Source: Mycogone perniciosa (Eukaryota; Ascomycota; Sordariomycetes; Hypocreales; Hypocreaceae). From it: a stretch of 45,406 nt of DNA. The notes under the pieces were generated by a model. It saw nothing but the letters and a program-made list of their open reading frames with translations, was not told where the DNA came from and ran no database searches. The position numbers and the translations under genes were made by a program. The stretch covers positions 1-45,406 of the forward strand of contig JAOALB010000259.1 of NCBI GenBank assembly GCA_025331125.1, given 5' to 3'. Shown one piece after another: positions 1 to 11,041 of this stretch; the first letter of the stretch is position 1; the number at the start of each line of letters is the position of its first letter.

Positions 1-87
1 ATCCCTGACCTCTCTGTCAACATAAACCCACGAACCTCGGTTTATCCCTTGAGAATCAACCCGGATCGTCACATATAAGGTGTCTAT
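1..87. other. Left flank, near-normal base composition
   Basis: These bases have a balanced composition with intact CpA, TpG and CpG dinucleotides, unlike the following 45 kb. The change to AT-rich sequence begins at about position 88. I see no complete gene in so short a piece. It marks the left edge of the AT-rich block. Confidence 0.6.
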
Positions 88-540
88 ACTATACTATTAA
101 CTTTATACTAGTAAGGCGCAATTATTATTTAGCCTTTAATATATAGTAAAGTTTAATAGGCTTAGGCAATTATTGTAAGAGGTGTAAGTATATTAGGTTT
201 TAACTGTAGAGTAAAGGTAAAATATAAGGTTATAAATAATATAGCCGACTAATATATAGCAGGAGCCTTCTATTAGTGTCTTCCTCTAATTATATAAAGT
301 TAATATCCTACTGTATTTAAATATATTAAACTTTTTTCTTTTTTTTTTACTTATCCCTTTTTCCCTTTATTAATATTTAACTGCCTTATTCTATATATTT
401 ACTTAAACTTTTAATATACTATTACCTTTTTAAAACCTAATATCCTATTATCGCTAAAACTTAAATTTATAGCTATATTAAAGATAAATACAATTACTTT
501 ACCTATATATTATACTTACTACTAAAGTAATAATTCTTTA
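88..540. other. AT-rich RIP-mutated sequence, no gene seen
   Basis: The stretch is dominated by TpA-rich runs and homopolymeric T near 330-350. No convincing frame or repeat could be supported. It may include the degraded upstream part of the relic frame that becomes visible from 541. Confidence 0.4.
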
Positions 541-874
541 GCAATTAACTATATATTAGCTGTAGAAAGATATTAGCGCAGCAGGCAAATTAATTGTTAA
601 TAGCGCTATTTGCGGCTTTATATTTTAAATCTCTAGTTTAATTTAATATCTTTAACTCTAGTTATTGAATTAAAGACTAAACCAGGCAATAATAAAGGTA
701 TTTTGCAGGATATTAAGCATGCTTTAATACATTTAATATAAGCTATTAAGTTTAAAATTAAATAGGATAACGATAATACTACCTTAAAGGCATTAATTTA
801 ATATAAGTCACTTTTTCTCTAAGCCACTTATTACAAATATTACTAGGATACAAGTTATCTATAATCTAAAGGCT

Positions 875-882
875 AATATTAC
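875..882. repeat. 8-bp target-site duplication, left copy
   Basis: AATATTAC directly precedes the terminal inverted repeat of the miniature element. The right copy at 1698-1705 reads AATGTTAC. The single difference is a G-to-A transition, as RIP would cause. Eight bases is the duplication size typical of hAT transposons. Confidence 0.7.
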
Positions 883-1697
883 CAGACTTCTTAACAATCA
901 GTCAGTTATCAATTAGTACTGATTACTAATTAATACTAATAGTATATCAGTATTACTAAGCTTTTAATTAATCAATTAGTATTAATTAGTAGTTATATAA
1001 TTATATTTCTTAAAACCAGTTTGGATTAATATCGGGCCGCGTAGGCTTAACCCCTCCGGGTATAGCAATAAAAACAAATTAGGAATATACCTTAACCTAA
1101 CTGCGAAGTACTCGTTCCTTATAATTATCTAAGAAGAGGTTAACGTTAAAAGCCAGGCATTAATTAAACCGATTTATTTTTTATCTTAAATTAATTTTTT
1201 TTTAATTTTATTACAATAGCTTTATTATTTAATACAGTTAAAACCTGAGTTAGTTTAGGGTGGCTAGAGCCTGACATTACAAGATCTTATATATAATAAC
1301 CATAAACTAAACCTTATATAATAGCTTCTTGCCTCTTTGGCATAATATTATTACTATCCTAACCCCCTAGTTCCTGTACTATAGTAGCACTGTTAGCTAT
1401 ATATATTTAGCCTTATATCTAGTACCCTATCATCTTTAAATATTTATAGATTGTAGAGATATATTGTATAATTTAGCCTTGCATTATAAAATTGCCGCAT
1501 TAAATATTGCCTCTGCTTGGAATTTCTTAATATAGCTGGTACTAAACCATATAACGTAACAATATATCACGTAACATACATATACATATAGCCCCACTTT
1601 GCTGATAAGCTAATTAATCAGTATTAGTAAACCTCTAATCAATCAATCAGTAATCAGTAAGGGCCTTATCAATTAGTACTGATTGTTGAGAAGTCTG
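883..1697. mobile_element. hAT-like non-autonomous (MITE-type) DNA transposon
   Basis: The element is 815 bp long. It begins CAGACTTCTTAACAATCAG and ends with the reverse complement of CAGACTTCTCAACAATCAG, giving terminal inverted repeats of about 19 bp with one transition mismatch. Flanking 8-bp duplications fit the hAT superfamily. Inside each end lies a 19-bp perfect direct copy of TTATCAATTAGTACTGATT (906-924 and 1666-1684). Related ATCAATTAGTA-type sequences occur near 971 and, inverted, near 1609-1640. Such subterminal repeats are typical transposase-binding arrays in hAT elements. No transposase frame was seen, so it is non-autonomous or internally deleted. It interrupts the relic frame 541-1888. 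Confidence 0.72.
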
Positions 1698-1705
1698 AAT
1701 GTTAC
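1698..1705. repeat. 8-bp target-site duplication, right copy
   Basis: AATGTTAC immediately follows the right terminal inverted repeat and matches the left copy (875-882) except for one transition. In the relic frame it encodes part of the codons joining the two gene halves. Confidence 0.7.
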
Positions 1706-1888
1706 CTTACTGTATTAGGGGCACGGTCAGAGGTTTGTGACCACTTGAAAGAAATCCTCGCTGAGGATAAAACTGCCTTGCAGGTAGTAGATAACGTGTT
1801 TCCTCAATACAAGTTACTTTTTTCTAGTGCTCGCACAATTTGCTTACAAAATCCTACAGGCATTAAAGGGAGAACACAAACTCGAGGC

Positions 1889-2345
1889 TAATAACCATAC
1901 TTCGGCTGCATCTATAGCTGTATCCGGAGAAGGTAATATAAATCCCAGACTCTGCAGTCTTCCTTACCTACTAAATTGCTAACGTTAAAGAATAGAAGCC
2001 TCTAAACTATATTATCCTTAAGCGCAATATAATAACCCTCGCTGAAGTGAAACTAAATAACACTACCCTTAAGTTACGGCCAATCAACAGCAAAGTATGT
2101 CGCCTGCTAAGAACTTATAGAGAAAGAAATGCAGGCTTTATCAGACCTCGCATAATATAGATCTGCGGAAATGGCGCAGGACTGCTGCTTCTTAAAAAGA
2201 AACCATGTCATATATAACCAAAAGGGGCTATAATACTTTAAAGATTCTGCGTCTTGAATTGGTTTTATGCAAAGGCGGAACTCTTCGGTTTATAGCGAAT
2301 ATAGAGCTTTTACTTAAGGATATTTAAGGGATCTAAAACCGCTAT
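1889..2345 (+). other. Lightly mutated, coding-like continuation of unknown relic
   Basis: CpA, TpG and CpG are still common here, unlike the surrounding DNA. Two plus-strand frames carry protein-like stretches. One runs from about 1891 and reads NNHTSAASIAVSGEGN. The other lies in the 2090-2330 region and reads AEMAQDCCFLKRNHVIYNQ. The switch of frame between them could be an intron, a small indel or coincidence. It is probably the 3' part of the same degraded gene, but I cannot assign a product. Confidence 0.3.
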
Positions 2346-5000
2346 AAGGCTAGGGAGCTTATAATCCGGGGGGTTAGGAGGGAAATATAAGACCTTTTAT
2401 CTAGCTCTTTTTAGATTAGCATATCCCTATTAGATCAAGCTGCTTGTCTTTATTATTATCTGTATAATATATATAATAGTAATCCCCTTTTATTAACGCT
2501 AGGAAAACGATCTAATCTAATAATTTAAAGATTCTCCTTAAATTCCTTTAAGCCTTTCCTAAAGCGCCTATCGCTTATAACCTAAGGCCGATTTTTTAAG
2601 ATAATACCATTTCTAATATTAAATTCGCCTCTAACCTCCTTTACCTCTTTAAGCCGCTCTATAATATATATAGCGGGATCCTTTACTTTAATAATTATAG
2701 TTAATAGTATAAGTTATATTATATTTAACAGCTAGGAAGATTTATAGCTGGGTTACTAATACTGGCACTAGATTTCTAAGCACTAGGTAGCCGATACTAG
2801 TTAGGTTTTATGCCGGGTTCCAGCTGCTAGTATAATAAATAGCTAGCTATATTTTAGCTAGTAAGACCAGAGGCTAGCCAGAATACTAAACCTAAATAAA
2901 CTATCTATATAATAGTATATAAAAGCAATTATATTATAACAGTAATCAATTAATAGTAAGCGATAAGTATAAAGATAGCTTTAGGATTAAGTAATTAAAG
3001 AATATAGTTTTCTAGCTAAATAAGTAAAATAACTGCTATTAAAATATATAAAGGTTAGCGGCAATAGTATTATTAAAGCCTTTATATAAAGTAATAAAAG
3101 GATAATTAAAAGGGTAACTAAAACCTATTGCAATAAATTATAATAGTTATCCTTTTATTTATACCTTTATACCCTATTATATATAATATATAGGCCTTAA
3201 GCAAGGGATCCCTGCCTTTATAATTTAATTAATAATAGTACTTGAATATTTAGTTCTTGTATATTATATAGGTATTATCGCAGTAAAAAAAACTATTTTT
3301 ATTTCTATACTACTTTACTAGTAACTTGCATTATTTTATATATAAATATATTTATAGACCTTATACTACTTTAATATTTATTTATCCCTATATTTAGCCT
3401 TTAAATAAGAAAAAAATAATAGCAGATATAAAAGCTAATAAAGTGCAGATAAAGTTACTTAAGCTATAATAATCATATTTTAAATTGCCTGTAATATAAT
3501 ATATTAAGGCTTTTTAGTATGTTATATTATATTTAAAAGTAAACCTCTATAAGCAGATCTAAGTATCTGTTAAATATTAAAGGCTAATAGGCGCGGATAT
3601 TTTAATATATGCAGTTAACTTAATATATAAGTAAAGGACTAGGCTATATAATAAATCTATATATTGGCCTTTTTTTATTTAAGCGCTAGCTTAAATGTAA
3701 TAGCTGCCGTTAACGTTTACTGTTTAGCTTATATACAATATTAGCTTATATTAATTAAACTATACTGCAGGTAACTTAAACTATAAGGCTAGGCTATTAA
3801 CGCTGGCTATATAAATTAATATATAGTTTATTAGTGAATTAAAATTAAAGATCCTTTAATTAATACTAACTCTTTATTTTTATATAGTAATATAATATTA
3901 ATAAAAAAAGGATACTGTATAGGCTTTTAGGAGTTATAATAAATTTAAGAAACACTTATATATACTAGCTAAAGTCGCCTTTTAATTTAGCCGCTAGGTA
4001 TTAATAAATTGTATTATATTATATAATACTAATAAATATAGCTTAAACTTTTACTATAGTAATATAATCTAACAGTATTGCTCTTTAAAGGGATTTTTAA
4101 AATATAATAATAAAAGTAAATAATATCATTTAAGGCAAGATTAATATAGCTGTATTAACCTAAAAAAACCAGGTAAAAGTTTTAATAATTCCTACCTAAA
4201 AAAATAAATATAAATCCTTTAGCTGTATTATTTTTTAAATATCCTTAAAAGAGATTTCCACTATTAAACTAAACTGCTTTAAGGCTAAGGGTTTTATATA
4301 AAGGGATAAAGGTATACTTCCTTTTAGTTATATTTATTACAGTTTGCGAATAGAAAGCAGCAATCTTGTGTTATTTTTATAGATTTATACTGTATAGGGT
4401 TTACAGCACTTATTTCTTACTCTTTATATTCTTAGTAAATGCTGTTCTCTGCTATTAACCAGTTATAACTTACTTTAGGCTAGCTTTATAAAGTTATTAT
4501 TAAAGATTAACCTGGCTAAAAGTATAGGGTAGGCTTAAAAATAATAGATCTAATATAGCAAAGTCTAAAGCTATCTGTCTTTAAAGTTTATAAGATAATT
4601 GTAACTAGAACTATAATAATGCTATATAATAAGATATACGCTGCATTCTCCCACTATACCTTAGGTCTTTTAATTATCTTTTAACAGTAATTCTTTATAG
4701 CGATTAAAAACCTTTAAGTAGGCCTTTAATATCGGCAAATTAAAATCTTTGGCTTTACTTTTATATGTTTGTCTTTTAATAATATTTTTAATAGGCAGTA
4801 AGCAAGAAGTAACTTACCTTAAGTTAATGCATTATCTATTATTACCTGCAATATAATATTATTGCTAATAGCCGGGTTAAGCTTTAATTAAGCTATTAAA
4901 GGGGCATTATTAGAGTCGGACTTTAAAGCCTATATAATACTATTATGATTATTAAGCTTAGCCTTTGGCTTAGTTATTGCGTTAAAGGCATTAAGTTAAA
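2346..5000. other. AT-rich RIP-mutated sequence, no gene or element assigned
   Basis: The sequence is strongly TpA-rich with retained GpC. A somewhat less mutated patch lies at about 2740-2890 and contains several CTAGC/GCTAG words, but I could not pair it with a second copy as LTR or TIR. No frame could be followed with confidence. Confidence 0.4.
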
Positions 5001-6480
5001 CTAGAAAGCCTAAAGGCGATACTGTAAATAGCTATATTTAGGGTTAATTTACTAGCTATACTATTATATTTCTCTAGCCTCCGGTATATAGATAGGGAAC
5101 TATTAGACTAGAGTTAAGTATAATGTATATACTACGCTTACTCTGCTTAGCTTTATATAGAGTTAGCAATTACTTTATAAATAGTTACGTTATACAGTAT
5201 AGGGCTTATAATATAGTTAGCCTTTTAGTAGGTATATAAAGTAAGTAAAGAAAACTGGCAGCTTTTCCTATTATTGTTTGCAATCCAAAACGTTTAAATA
5301 AAATGCCTTTTAACTTAACTTATATTAATTATTTTATAAATTATTTAAACCCTTTAAAGTTAAAACCTATAGTTATATATAAAAGAAACTATTTTTATAG
5401 CATTTAACTTTTAAACTTTATCCTTTAGTATAATAGACCCTTTATATTTCTTATATTACACTATACTTATTATATTTATAATAAATATATTTACTTTTAT
5501 CCTTTATAGCTTTTAAGTCTATCTTTAAACTATTAAAGGCTTTAGACTGCTTAAAGCTTGCCAGCTTTTAAGTATTAAGTATAGCCTTAAATTCTTAATC
5601 CTTATTATAAGCCAGATTACTATATCCTTTAAAACTAGGATTAGATTCTTTATCCTCACTTTTATTAAAAGTAACGTTTAGTTAGTCTATTTATTTAGTT
5701 TAATTGTATTTTTAAATATAATTCGCTAGGTAAATAGGCTAAGATTTAGGTACTTTCTTTATTGCTGACAATTATAATATACTTAGGCAGGCGGTTCTTA
5801 ATACTTAAGGCAGTATACATTTAAGCCGATTTTATTAGCTATTACCTTAGCAACTTATATTAGTCTCTTTCCTAATAGTGTTATCCTTAAAGCTAAACGG
5901 CTAATATTAGGCAGCATTACTGTTTTAGCATTTACTGGCTTATTCTGTATTTATATAGTATATAAGTAGATAGTGTTTTTTCTAGAGAAGCGCCTTTATT
6001 TTTAAAAGCTATTATATATATACTAGATTGCAGGTTATCTTTTCCTTTAAGTTCTCTTTACTTTTAGTATTATTATAGCCTGTACTTTAAGAGAGGTATA
6101 TGCCGATATTTAAGGGCTTATTTTAATATTAAAGTGTAATATATTATCAGTAAATTATCTATACCTTAAGGGGAGAATTTCTAATAATTTCTAATATTTT
6201 AAATTATCTTTACTGCCTATAGCCTTTATAATCTTTCTACTAAACTATAGCTTATAATAAACTGCTAAAGTAGTTTATTATAGCTTTATATAAAGTTGAA
6301 TTTTAATATATTTGTAAATAATATAAAGCTTAGGCTGCAGGGTTAAAATAAGAAAAAGAGTTAAGACTTTTTTTTTTAAAAAAATTACTATTTACAACTA
6401 GTATATATCTATATATAAAAGCCTTATTTAGGTAAAAGGTCTATAAAAGCCAAGGGCCTAGGCCTCTATTCGCTATATTT
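5001..6480 (-). other. Possible degraded coding sequence, frame uncertain
   Basis: Several minus-strand stretches read as protein with only TAA/TAG interruptions. Examples are a frame across about 6121-6360 and a stretch at about 5060-5330 that includes GKAASFLYLLYIPTKRLTIL. The frame changes between the pieces and competing frames look equally plausible, so I do not assign a gene. No known domain motif was found. It could be a RIP-degraded gene or DNA transposon body. Confidence 0.22.
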
Positions 6481-8699
6481 CGCTAAATAAAGGAAAATTT
6501 ACTAGATTTATTTTATTATCTCTATTTATTATATTAAAAGTCTCTCTATTTATAGGTCTTATTTTATATATTAAATATAGTCTATATATAGAACCACTTT
6601 TTAATATACCCTTAATCTAAAAGTACAGCCAGTTAAAAGTTTCTATTATATCTAAAACATTTCCTAGTATAAGTTAATCGTTTATCTTTATTATAGGGTT
6701 AAGTAAGTAAAGGTTAATGTATACTCTGTATTTATTAAAGCTTAAACCAGGTAGTAATAGTTTTATACCTCTTTTATAGCCTTAAAGTTATACTATATAT
6801 ACTGTATAGTAGTCGCTTCCTGCCTTAGCCTTTAAAGTATATACTTTTCCTTTTTTACTATTAATTAGCTATAGTTAAATTTAGTGTTAGTTTTTAATAG
6901 TTTTATTTACTATGAATTTAATAAATACTAATAAGGTGCGCTTAAAGATAGCAGCATTTAAATTTAAAGCCTTTTTTTTATAGTATTAACTAATACTAAG
7001 GAAACTATAATACTATAAAGCAGAAAATATATATTACTTTATATTGGCGTTATTACCTGCTAGCTATTAGCTTTAGGGATAAGCTCTCTATAATGCTTAA
7101 AAACCTTTGACCTAGCATCTAATACCGCCAAAATAAAGTTACTTAGTCTTAAAGTTATAGATTCGCCCACTAAAAGTTAAGGAATAACTTACTATTTATT
7201 GCTGCCTATAAGCTATAATTATTACTATTATAATTTATTTTAAACTTAGTCTTTAATATTAAGTACTGTAAATAAGGTATAGGGTTAACTTTAATGCAGT
7301 ATTATAAATAAATATTTATAGGATTAATATATTTGCTTAATAATAATTTATTAAGTAAAACGTTAAGCTATACTGCAGAACTATTATACTAATTCTAAAT
7401 CTTTTTATAAAATTCAGCCCTTTCTGCCCTAAACATTATAGTAAAGGTAAAATAGAAAGGTAATATTAAAATAGAAGTTTAACTAAGCGCTTATAATATA
7501 GGTAGATGTTGCTGAAGTATAGATAGTGTTAGTGTTAAAATAAAATAAAATATTTCTTTTTATACTTTAAAGGTAAAAATTAAACGGAAAGGTTCCGCTA
7601 ATATTATATAAGTAGATAATATATAAAGACTAGGATATATCTTAATGCTAGGAAAGCGAGGTGCGACCTATAGGCTGTATATATAAAATAGCAACTAAAG
7701 ATAAATATAATTGTAATAAAGTTATATATACTTCTTACCTTTCTATCCCTAAGCCTCTTCTACTAAGTATATAAAGGGTTTAAACCGATATACCTATTAC
7801 CTGTAGTAAAATTAGTTTCGGTTATCTAGCTATTTACTTGTATATTTGCCTGTTTTTTGCGCAAACGCATAAAAGAACCTAACTAGCGTAATAAAGCTAA
7901 TTTTAGGTTTATTTGCAAGTATAGTCGGAAAAAGAGTAGGATAAAATCCTGACAGCCTTATAACTATATAACGCTAAGCTTTTACTTTTTTTTATTATAT
8001 AGTTAAGTCTTATATATCTACTTTATAGCTAATAAGATTATATATAACTTCTCTCTTTTACTATAAACACTAGCGCTACTATAACCTAGGTAATATTAAT
8101 ATAGTTTCTATAAACCTATAATTTAGTATAGCTGTTATAAATAAATTGCTAGCTTTTCTAAATTTATAAACTAAAATACTATAATAATAAAGGATATAGT
8201 AATAACTTAACAGTAAAAAAGGCATTATAAAATTTAATATTATAAATTTTAATAACCTTATATTTTATAAATATAAAATGGGATTATATAAATAAAGCTT
8301 ACAGTTATTAGATTTAAAATATAAAGTTACAAGTCACGCAACCCCTTAAACTAATATAATTATCTCTTTTAGATTAAATGCATTAAATAATAAAAACTAA
8401 AATAAAGGCAGCGATTAATATTTATTAATATATAAAAAGTATATACTTATACAGTAGTATATTATATATTATAGCTTATAGGTTAAATTATTTCTCTCTT
8501 ATAATTACCAATTATTAGCATTAATAGCTTATAAAATACTTAATTATGTTTCTATTACCAATACCTAATATAATAAATCCCTAAATCGATCGATTTTATT
8601 TTTATAGAAACCCTTTAGCTGTATAAAATAGTTAAATTGCTTAAATACCTATTACAGCTTTTCTTTATTTTCAGCAATCTCCTTTAATACTGCTTATCT
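6481..8699. other. AT-rich RIP-mutated sequence, no gene assigned
   Basis: There are no repeats, RNA genes or frames that I can support. A short less-mutated patch at about 7630-7980 shows a minus-strand protein-like stretch (GFYPTLFPTILANKPKISFI, about 7890-7950), too short to interpret. Confidence 0.35.
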
Positions 8700-8998
8700 A
8701 TTATAATAGCGTTTCGATACCTAAGTATTATACTTGCGTTTCTTATCTATTTCTCTTAATACCCGTAAACGGCCTATAAGAACCAGAAGCAATATCTGGT
8801 TTCCTGGCAGGATTATATAAAGTTATTATACTTTTATTTTATTATAAGTCTGTAGTTAGCTGTAAAGGCTACCCGGCTAAAAGTTTAAGCTTATTAGAGT
8901 AATCGTTTAATCCCGATTTTTAAATACTGTTCCTAAAGGTTAATAAAGCCTAAAAGGTCCGGCTTATCTCGCTTAATAGTGGTTATAGTAAAGGCTAG
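8700..8998 (-). pseudogene. Relic coding frame, unidentified
   Basis: On the minus strand one frame stays in register for about 100 codons. It includes the readable segment KRDKPDLLGFINL, and near the lower-coordinate end ETRYCFWFL. All interruptions are TAA or TAG, as expected when Gln or Trp codons are hit by RIP. The other two frames on this strand are less coherent but not excluded. I recognise no family, and neither end of the gene can be located. Confidence 0.33.
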
Positions 8999-10322
8999 AT
9001 AATATAAGTCTGTCTAAACTTGCAATTAGTTATTTATATATTATGTCTAGTGCTATCTACTTTAATTTAGGATTAAGCAGAAAGTTAATATTTATATTAA
9101 GGGTGCCTTTTACTATATATATTAATATATATAAAATATACTTTAACTGTTAAAAGATAAAGCAGAATTTAACTTTTAAGTAAAAGTTAACTTTAATTAG
9201 TTTATAAATTCAAGAAACAGAAAGTAATAGGAAGAAATAAAATAAAAGATAAAAGCTAATATATATTAAAAGTTTTAAAGTGCAAGTATAAACTAGAAAT
9301 GGCTTTTTATCCTAGAACTGATTTCTCTGTTATAAAGTAGCTTCTAGATATATAAAAGCAATAAAACCCTTTATATAGATATAGACTGGAAGATAATAAA
9401 AAAGCTTCTTGCCGAGCCGGCAATAGCCTTGCCAGGGGGTATCTTTACTCTATCAGTAATTAAAGAGTCTAGTAGTAGCTTGGCTATTAATATTACTATA
9501 TTAATAATCAGGTTAAATTACTAATAGTTTATTGTCTGAGTTTAGGAAGCTAATACTATACTTAATATATAAAGCTACTTAAATAATAATATATAATATA
9601 GCGAGAATACTTAGGCTATTTATAAGATTCGGTTAAAATAGTTTAATTAGGATAGCTATGCCTATATAATTTGTTTATCCTCTATAATAGAAATAAATAA
9701 TACTTTTACTGTTAATAATAAATTAAATTACTATTATAAAAATACTATAGATTTAACTACCTAATAATATCTAATATATTATAAGAGGCTAACATTTAAT
9801 CTTAATTACAGTAAAAGCTAATAAAATAATCTAGTGTACTAATAATAACTGGGCGGAGTAACTTAAAGCTTAAATAACCAGGGACAAAAGCCAGCAAATC
9901 AGTATAATCTTTACAGTGAGCATTAAAAAAGTAAAAGCCAGGATCCAGTTAGTATCTTTATTCTTAGCTGCCCTTGCTAGCCAGGAGAATATAGTTTTAT
10001 TTAAGGTATAAAAAAGAAATAGGAATATATATAAAGTTTAAGAGAGCCTGTAAAAGTATAAATAAGAAATAATAAAAGTATTAAGCGCTTTTTTATAAAT
10101 TCTAGCTAGGGAAAAAGGTTTAGAAAAAGGATAGTTAATATTAGTTATAGTCTTTTAATTCTTTTACGCTAAAGCTTTAACAATAACTACCTACTCCAGT
10201 ATTGGATTCTTTTACTTTTAAAGGCTTTAAGTAAAAGCAATTAAAAAGAGGGAAGTATATATCTAGTTTCGCGTTATTATACTAAAAAAAGCATAAAAGT
10301 ATAATTAAGTCCGCTATCTATG
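8999..10322. other. AT-rich RIP-mutated sequence with two lightly mutated islands
   Basis: Most of this stretch is TpA-rich and uninterpretable. Two islands keep higher GC and intact CpA/TpG: about 9400-9530 and about 9840-9980. They do not form a recognisable gene, LTR or TIR. The plus-strand relic frame described next may begin near 10263. Confidence 0.35.
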
Positions 10323-11041
10323 TATTCTCTTAATAATCCAGGCCTGCCTGCCTTAACTATATTCTAAAATACTATATAGTCCTATTTTATAATATTTCCT
10401 ACTGCGCAAACGCCTTATATATATAACTCCCTGCTTAAACTATATATATTATAAACTATATATTATTTACTAACAGTCGCTAGTATTTAAAGCTTATATA
10501 TCTATTGCCTGCTAAAGGAGTATAAAAGCTACTGCTAGGATAATATTAAAAGTATTACGCGAGAAAAAGCTAATAGCCTTATATAGGCCACTTATAGCGG
10601 CAGTGCTGTACTTAAAGGCTATTTTACTAACCCAGGGACAGTTATTGTAAAGGCCGATATATATAGCGGAGAGGGCAAGCAATGCATATATAACGTATAG
10701 CATTATAGTACCGATAGTAAGCAGCCTAGTTTACGGCATTGGCAGTATTATTAAATAAAGAGCCTGGCAGAAATAGAACTTATATAGGAATATTACTAAC
10801 CTATAAGGCAAAGTGGCCAGTGTTATCAAGCCTGTAATATAGACTTGCAATGTAGTAGATAAGTTGTAACTCCTCGACTAAATATAAACGCGATATAGGA
10901 GGTATATAAGCTTTTAAAGACAGGAAGCGGAAGATACCAGTCCTCTGCCATCTACTAACAGCTGCCCTAATCTCAGGTATCTATAAAAGGTCAGGTTTAT
11001 TTAAAGTTATTCTATTTATATCCGAGAGCTTACGATTATTA
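10323..11041 (+). pseudogene. Relic coding frame of about 240 codons, unidentified
   Basis: One plus-strand frame holds phase through the whole interval. All stops are TAA/TAG, as RIP of CAA/CAG (or TGG) codons gives. About ten of them fall between 10503 and 11030. Readable segments include SGSAVLKGYFTNPGTVIVKA and the following DIYSGEGKQCIYN near 10600-10700, and KTGSGRYQSSAIY near 10915. Runs of Tyr may partly be former His (CAY to TAY). The frame may extend upstream to about 10263 and downstream to about 11270. An open minus-strand frame over 10512-10703 is only its shadow. I recognise no domain. It could be a former host gene or cargo of a mobile element. Confidence 0.5.

Larger units (their letters stand above)
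541..1888 (+). pseudogene. Relic coding frame, unidentified, split by a miniature transposon
   Basis: I do not recognise this protein. One frame can be followed from 541 to 882 (114 codons), interrupted only by TAA/TAG codons as RIP of Gln or Trp codons would give. It contains the readable stretch VIELKTKPGNNKGILQDIKH starting at 661. At 883 a hAT-like element and one target-duplication copy intervene. From 1706 to 1888 the same phase continues for 61 codons with no stop at all (start LTVLGARSEVCDHLKEIL). The phase match across the element (codon ending 882, next codon beginning 1706) argues that both parts were one exon. After 1888 the frame is lost, although coding-like stretches continue to about 2340. 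The start codon and family are unknown. RIP is heavy on the left part and light on the right part. Confidence 0.5.

Noticed and set aside
2740..2890. Possible LTR or TIR rich in CTAGC/GCTAG words
   Set aside because: No second copy or target-site duplication was found in the window.
5001..6480. A single long minus-strand pseudogene
   Set aside because: The frame does not hold when traced line by line. At least one shift is needed and competing frames look as good, so it was kept only as possible coding sequence.
10512..10703. 63-codon open frame on the minus strand
   Set aside because: It lies opposite a longer plus-strand relic frame that keeps phase for about 240 codons, and its hydrophobic composition is what the complement of that sequence gives.
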